A model generated the notes under the pieces. The model saw only the letters and a list, made by a program, of their open reading frames with translations. It ran no database searches and was not told the DNA's origin. Below, in pieces: positions 6,457 to 9,317 of a DNA stretch of 9,317 nt; position 1 is the stretch's first letter, and each line of letters starts with the position of its first letter. Position numbers and translations under genes: made by a program. Source of the stretch: JAZDLC01 sp043802345 (GTDB lineage Bacteria > Planctomycetota > B15-G4 > JADJEK01); the NCBI GenBank assembly GCA_043802345.1, contig JAZDLC010000455.1:1-9317 (forward strand). Direction: 5' to 3'.

Positions 6457-6802
6457 GGAAGCGGATGGTGAGGCGGATCCAGGAACGGCGCAGGCGTGCC
6501 CTCTTCCTTTCCACCGGAAAGGGCAGCTCCCCTTTCCAGAAGCGGCCCCAGTTCAGACCGAAGTGGTAGGTGACTCCCCTGGCGCGAACGCGCAGGATGA
6601 ACCCTGGAATGAACATCTGCCGGGTCGAAAGGAGCGTCGCCTCCTCGATTTCTTCGTAGCGGATCTTCCACTGTCCCAGGGAGATCTCCTCATCCGTGAC
6701 CTCGAGGAGACCGCGGCGGGCCCTTGCCCAGGAGAAGGCGTGCCCGGGCCCGCCTTCTTCGGAAGTCACCGCCTTCGTCATGCACTTGTGCAGCGTTCTC
6801 AC
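6407..6802 (-). CDS. Hypothetical membrane protein with PH-like N-terminal part (131 aa)
   Basis: Function unknown. GTG 6802 is the start, with AGGAG 9 nt upstream; a later ATG (codon 8) is possible but has no ribosome site. Residues of about 30-75 alternate short beta strands (RGLLEVTDEEISLGQWKIRYEEI, then ATLLSTRQMF and ILRVRARGVTYHFGL), a pattern like bacterial PH or GRAM-type domains. This reading is from the strand pattern, not from a motif. A basic stretch (ERKRARLRRSW) precedes a single C-terminal membrane segment at about 109-128, so the protein would be tail-anchored with its domain in the cytoplasm. It converges on, and overlaps by 50 bp, the methyltransferase gene. Confidence 0.75.
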   Translation of the reverse strand: MRTLHKCMTKAVTSEEGGPGHAFSWARARRGLLEVTDEEISLGQWKIRYEEIEEATLLSTRQMFIPGFILRVRARGVTYHFGLNWGRFWKGELPFPVERKRARLRRSWIRLTIRFLTLALIVYWLWTILNR

Positions 6803-6864
6803 CGGTCGGATCTCCTGGCTTCTCGGTCTTCAGCGTGCTCCGTGTAGCCTCAGCATAGCAACAG

Positions 6865-6964
6865 GGAATCTGGCCGGGGAATTCGGGACCGGCCTGCCGC
6901 CTTGACCTGGCCGGAGGGGATCAAATTGATTGACCCGGCCGGCCCCGGTAAATGGAATCTGGCC
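6865..6964 (+). repeat. Two 11-bp direct repeats in the region before the permease gene
   Basis: GGAATCTGGCC occurs at 6865-6875 and 6954-6964. Between them lie GC-rich partial palindromes (GGCCGGCC at 6937-6944) and ATCAA-A-TTGAT (6920-6930), an inverted repeat around one central base. They lie within the 235-bp gap between divergent genes (6803-7037) and could be regulator sites. I found no convincing promoter there. Confidence 0.35.
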
Positions 6965-7037
6965 TGAGGCAGGTGAAGCGCCCTTTTTCCTCTTCCGGAT
7001 CTCCAGGTGTCGTTTCGGTGCGCTCTCGCGGCGAAAC

Positions 7038-7967
7038 ATGGACATCATCAACACAGTTCTTCCCATTTTCCTGGTGATCGGGGCCGGGAGGGTTCTGGGC
7101 GCCGTCGGGTTCATCGGCCGGGAGACGAACGCCTCGCTTTCACGCCTGATCTTCTATGTGGCCGCCCCGGTTCTCCTGTTCCGGAGCGCCGCGGCCGCGC
7201 CGGTCAGCGAGACGGTCGATCCGCAGGCGCTGCTCGTGATGTTGGGAGTGACGCTCTTCGTGGCGTTCTCGGTGTATGGCGCCCTGGCGCGCGTCCGTCC
7301 CTCGCGGCGCGGCGTGCTGGCGCAGGGGTCATTCCGGGCCAACATGGTGTTCGTGGGGCTGCCGGTGGTCCAGTTCGCCTACGGCGACGAGGTGCTGGGA
7401 TCGGCGGCGGTCGTCATCGGCTTCATGGTCATCATCTACAACTTTGTTTCGGTGCTGGTCTTGACCCTTCCCCGACAGGATGGGGGAGGCGCGGCCCGCG
7501 GGGCGTTTCGCCGGAGCGCCGTGGAGATCGTGAGGAACCCGCTCATCATCGGGTGTGTGCTCGGAATCGCCTTCTCCCTGCTCGACCTCTCGCTCCCGAT
7601 CGCGATCGACCGGTCTTTCGAGTTGGTCGGGCGGATCGCCATGCCGCTCGCGCTATTGTCGGTCGGAGCGGGTCTTGATGTCGGCAAGCTGCGGGCCGAC
7701 CTCCTTCCCGCGGCACTGGTTTCCTCGATCAAGCTGATCGTCTACCCGGCCCTCATCTATGCCGGACTCCTGTCCCTGGGGATGAGCGGCCCCGAGCTGC
7801 AGTGTCCGGTCATCATCATGGGAGCGCCGGCCGCGGTCGTCAGTGCGATCATGGCCAGGGAGATGGATGGGGACGAGCAATTGGCCTCGGCCATTGTCAT
7901 CGGCACCACGCTCGGCTCGGTCTTGAGCCTGTCCGCCTGGCTGGCGTTCTTCAGCGCGATGTCGTAG
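7038..7967 (+). CDS. AEC-family permease (auxin efflux carrier type), 309 aa
   Basis: AEC transporters are inner-membrane carriers with about ten membrane segments; bacterial members such as malonate or malate carriers move organic acids. The protein has the family layout. It starts with DIINTVLPIFLVIGAGRVLG and the next segments are LSRLIFYVAAPVLLFRSAA and LLVMLGVTLFVAF. A hydrophilic bend and the conserved SFRANMVFVGLPVVQFAYG motif follow. A central cytoplasmic loop at about 148-165 separates the second half (NPLIIGCVLGIAFSLL, MPLALLSVGAGLD, LIVYPALIYAGLLSLG, CPVIIMGAPAAVVSAIMA). Length is typical. ATG 7038 is chosen because the family begins here; the ribosome site is weak, and a TTG at 6930 would add 36 hydrophilic residues. 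The substrate cannot be predicted, and the neighbours give no hint. Confidence 0.93.
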   Translation: MDIINTVLPIFLVIGAGRVLGAVGFIGRETNASLSRLIFYVAAPVLLFRSAAAAPVSETVDPQALLVMLGVTLFVAFSVYGALARVRPSRRGVLAQGSFRANMVFVGLPVVQFAYGDEVLGSAAVVIGFMVIIYNFVSVLVLTLPRQDGGGAARGAFRRSAVEIVRNPLIIGCVLGIAFSLLDLSLPIAIDRSFELVGRIAMPLALLSVGAGLDVGKLRADLLPAALVSSIKLIVYPALIYAGLLSLGMSGPELQCPVIIMGAPAAVVSAIMAREMDGDEQLASAIVIGTTLGSVLSLSAWLAFFSAMS

Positions 7968-7972
7968 CACAC

Positions 7973-7989
7973 CGGAATAGCCGATTCCG
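7973..7989. terminator. Short hairpin between convergent genes
   Basis: CGGAAT (7973-7978) and ATTCCG (7984-7989) form a 6-bp stem with a 5-nt loop. It fills the 25-bp gap between the stops at 7967 and 7993. It has no U tract, so termination is uncertain. Confidence 0.35.
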
Positions 7990-7992
7990 CCG

Positions 7993-8400
7993 CTACAGGA
8001 CCATGTCCAGGTGTTTGACCTGCTTGGGTAGGCGCACGCGGGTGACACCGCCGATACCGATTTCGCGGTGGGTCAGGAGTGCCACCTCACCCGCGGGGTC
8101 CCGCGAGAAGAACTTGAGCTTGTCGAAGACCGAGTCGCCCTCTTCCAGATTATGGAGATCGGGGCGCTTCATTGCGGCCCTTCCGATCGCTTCCTCGGGA
8201 GCGACCGCCGAGAGGAGTTCCTTCCCCTCCTCGGAAACGTCGACGACATCGGATATGAGGCGCCCTCCCTCCACCACCCCGGTTCCCTCTGGGTTCGAAC
8301 GTGCGCTCCCGGCCGGCGTCCTGAGAGGGTTCTGGGTCTCGGACTGGTGCTGTCTAGAAGGCAGACTCCGGACTTGCGTCTCTGTGTTTGCGATCTGCAT
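7993..8400 (-). CDS. Hypothetical protein (135 aa)
   Basis: Not recognised. ATG 8400 follows AGGTGA with 3 nt between, a good ribosome binding site. The first 45 residues are polar and rich in Gln, Ser, Thr and Pro, hence probably disordered. Residues of about 46-80 read LISDVVDVSEEGKELLSAVAPEEA, a valine-Ser-Glu-Glu helix cap seen in several small regulatory or flagellar-type proteins, which is too short to assign. The last 55 residues mix charged helix and strand (VFDKLKFFSRDP, then IGIGGVTRVRLPKQV). No membrane segment, signal peptide or cysteine is visible. It converges on the permease gene. Confidence 0.65.
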   Translation of the reverse strand: MQIANTETQVRSLPSRQHQSETQNPLRTPAGSARSNPEGTGVVEGGRLISDVVDVSEEGKELLSAVAPEEAIGRAAMKRPDLHNLEEGDSVFDKLKFFSRDPAGEVALLTHREIGIGGVTRVRLPKQVKHLDMVL

Positions 8401-8506
8401 GGGTCACCTGTGTAGAAGCCCTCCGCTGTCGATCCGTGGTTGTCTTCCTTTCTGCCTGGTTGATTCGACATGATCCGGGCCGGCTTGAGGGAAATCAGGT
8501 CTGTTC

Positions 8507-8547
8507 ATGTCCTTCGTGGTAAAAAAATCACTTCTCGGGAAGGACAT
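8507..8547 (-). terminator. 9-bp inverted repeat around a T-run at the end of the TPR gene
   Basis: ATGTCCTTC (8507-8515) and GAAGGACAT (8539-8547) are exact complements 23 nt apart. Read on the minus strand, the gene's TGA (8530-8528) lies inside the loop and is followed at once by seven T. A smaller CTTC-CCGA-GAAG hairpin directly before that T-run would be the more classical terminator. The outer repeat would compete with it. Confidence 0.4.
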
Positions 8548-9317
8548 CCGCGGCCAGCCGCACCCGTTCGAGGAGTCGGTCGAGAGCCGCCACCAGTTCC
8601 TCCTTGCCTGCCTGCTCCGCCAGGTCCCGGGCCCGGCTGGCTAGCGAGTGCGCGGCGTCGAGTTGCCCCGCGCCGAAATAGAGGCTGCCCAGGATGAGCA
8701 TCAGCGACGGATCCGCCGCCTCGCCCGTCGTGAACGGTTCGAGCAGGCGCACCGCCTCTGCGACGTTCTGAACGGAAGGATCGGGACAGGTCGCCAGCAG
8801 GACGGCCAGTGCCTGGCGAACCCGGGCGGACTCCGGTGCCTTCTGGAGATGCCCCTCCAGGACGCTCTTCAATTCCGCTACCTGCCCCGCCTGGGTGAAG
8901 GCCGCCACCATGTTCTTCAGACACGACTCATGATCCGGGTCGAGGTTGAACACCGCTTTCAGGTGAGCCGCGGCTTCCTGGAATCGGCCGGTCTGGCCCA
9001 GGACAGTGCCACAGAGGTAGTGCGCGCTCACGAAGTCGGGATACTCCAGCAGCAGCGGCTCCAGGAGGCGCAGGACCTCGGGAGCGCGATTCTGATTCGC
9101 CCTGATCAGCGCCAGCTCGTACACGGCCTCGGGAACCCCCGGTCTCAACTCCACGCACCTGGTGAGCGCCTCGGCCGCCCGTTCGGGGTCACCGTTTCTG
9201 CGATAGATCAGGCCGAGCCCCTTCCAGGCCGGATGGAAGTCGGCGCGCTCGCGGATCACGCTTCTCAACTCGGCCACGCTCTGGTTCAGCGGAACTTTCT
9301 CGGCAAGTGCCAGCTCC
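8528..9317 (-). CDS. Tetratricopeptide-repeat protein, C-terminal part (gene runs off the right edge)
   Basis: The open frame crosses the right edge with no stop, and the codons at 9316-9278 (ELALAEKVPLNQS) continue the repeat pattern, so the GTG at 9277 is internal. About six to seven TPR units of 34 residues are visible, for example FHPAWKGLGLIYRRNGDPER, then YDFVSAHYLCGTVLGQTGRF-like and HESCLKNMVAAFTQAGQ segments. Later units are less regular (LMLILGSLYFGAGQLDAA). TPR proteins are scaffolds for protein-protein contacts; partner and location cannot be told, because the N-terminal part is outside the window. The end is VRLAADVLPEK. It lies 127 bp upstream of the hypothetical gene at 7993-8400 on the same strand. 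Confidence 0.88.
   Translation of the reverse strand, partial: ELALAEKVPLNQSVAELRSVIRERADFHPAWKGLGLIYRRNGDPERAAEALTRCVELRPGVPEAVYELALIRANQNRAPEVLRLLEPLLLEYPDFVSAHYLCGTVLGQTGRFQEAAAHLKAVFNLDPDHESCLKNMVAAFTQAGQVAELKSVLEGHLQKAPESARVRQALAVLLATCPDPSVQNVAEAVRLLEPFTTGEAADPSLMLILGSLYFGAGQLDAAHSLASRARDLAEQAGKEELVAALDRLLERVRLAADVLPEK

Overview
The window is GC-rich DNA with closely packed genes on both strands and Shine-Dalgarno-led starts, many of them GTG or TTG. It looks like an uncultured soil or sediment bacterium; I cannot place the phylum from this sequence. The organism inserts selenocysteine (Sec). The left edge holds a selenocysteine tRNA with anticodon UCA (selC), followed 11 bp later by the first 150 codons of L-seryl-tRNA(Sec) selenium transferase (selA). 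Both are on the minus strand behind a clear promoter.

The main result is that three genes in the same window appear to be undescribed selenoprotein genes, each of which a standard gene caller would cut at an in-frame TGA. (1) Minus strand, 2033 to 645: a secreted protein of 462 aa whose frame runs through TGA at 785-783 (Sec417). (2) Plus strand, 2648 to 4102: a secreted protein of 484 aa whose frame runs through TGA at 3974-3976 (Sec443). These two are distant paralogs transcribed divergently from a shared 200-bp region. Both read FEYG-U-G-x-x-C-x-x-x-W across the TGA, and the sequence beyond it is again similar (TI..T.D.GPF). Each TGA is followed at 13-14 nt by a hairpin whose loop contains ATGG, as expected of a bacterial SECIS element. 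(3) Plus strand, 5020 to 5337: a 105-aa protein with a good ribosome binding site, an in-frame TGA at codon 11 (G-Y-G-U-R), and a hairpin with a TCGGT loop 11 nt downstream. A homocysteine/selenocysteine S-methyltransferase-family gene follows it.

Layout from left to right: selA (partial) and selC on minus; secreted selenoprotein A on minus; divergent promoter region; a small membrane-anchored protein and secreted selenoprotein B on plus; a strong hairpin between convergent genes; a basic AT-hook-like protein on minus; about 360 bp of intergenic DNA; the small selenoprotein and the methyltransferase on plus; a membrane protein with a possible PH-like domain on minus; an AEC-family permease on plus; a small hypothetical protein on minus; and a TPR protein on minus that runs off the right edge.

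The selC-selA pair supplies the machinery that would decode the three TGAs. The two large proteins are probably exported and may carry a redox-active U-x3-C pair in a C-terminal beta-sandwich-like domain. Their biochemical role is unknown. From about 6400 to the right end the genes look ordinary and unrelated to selenium.
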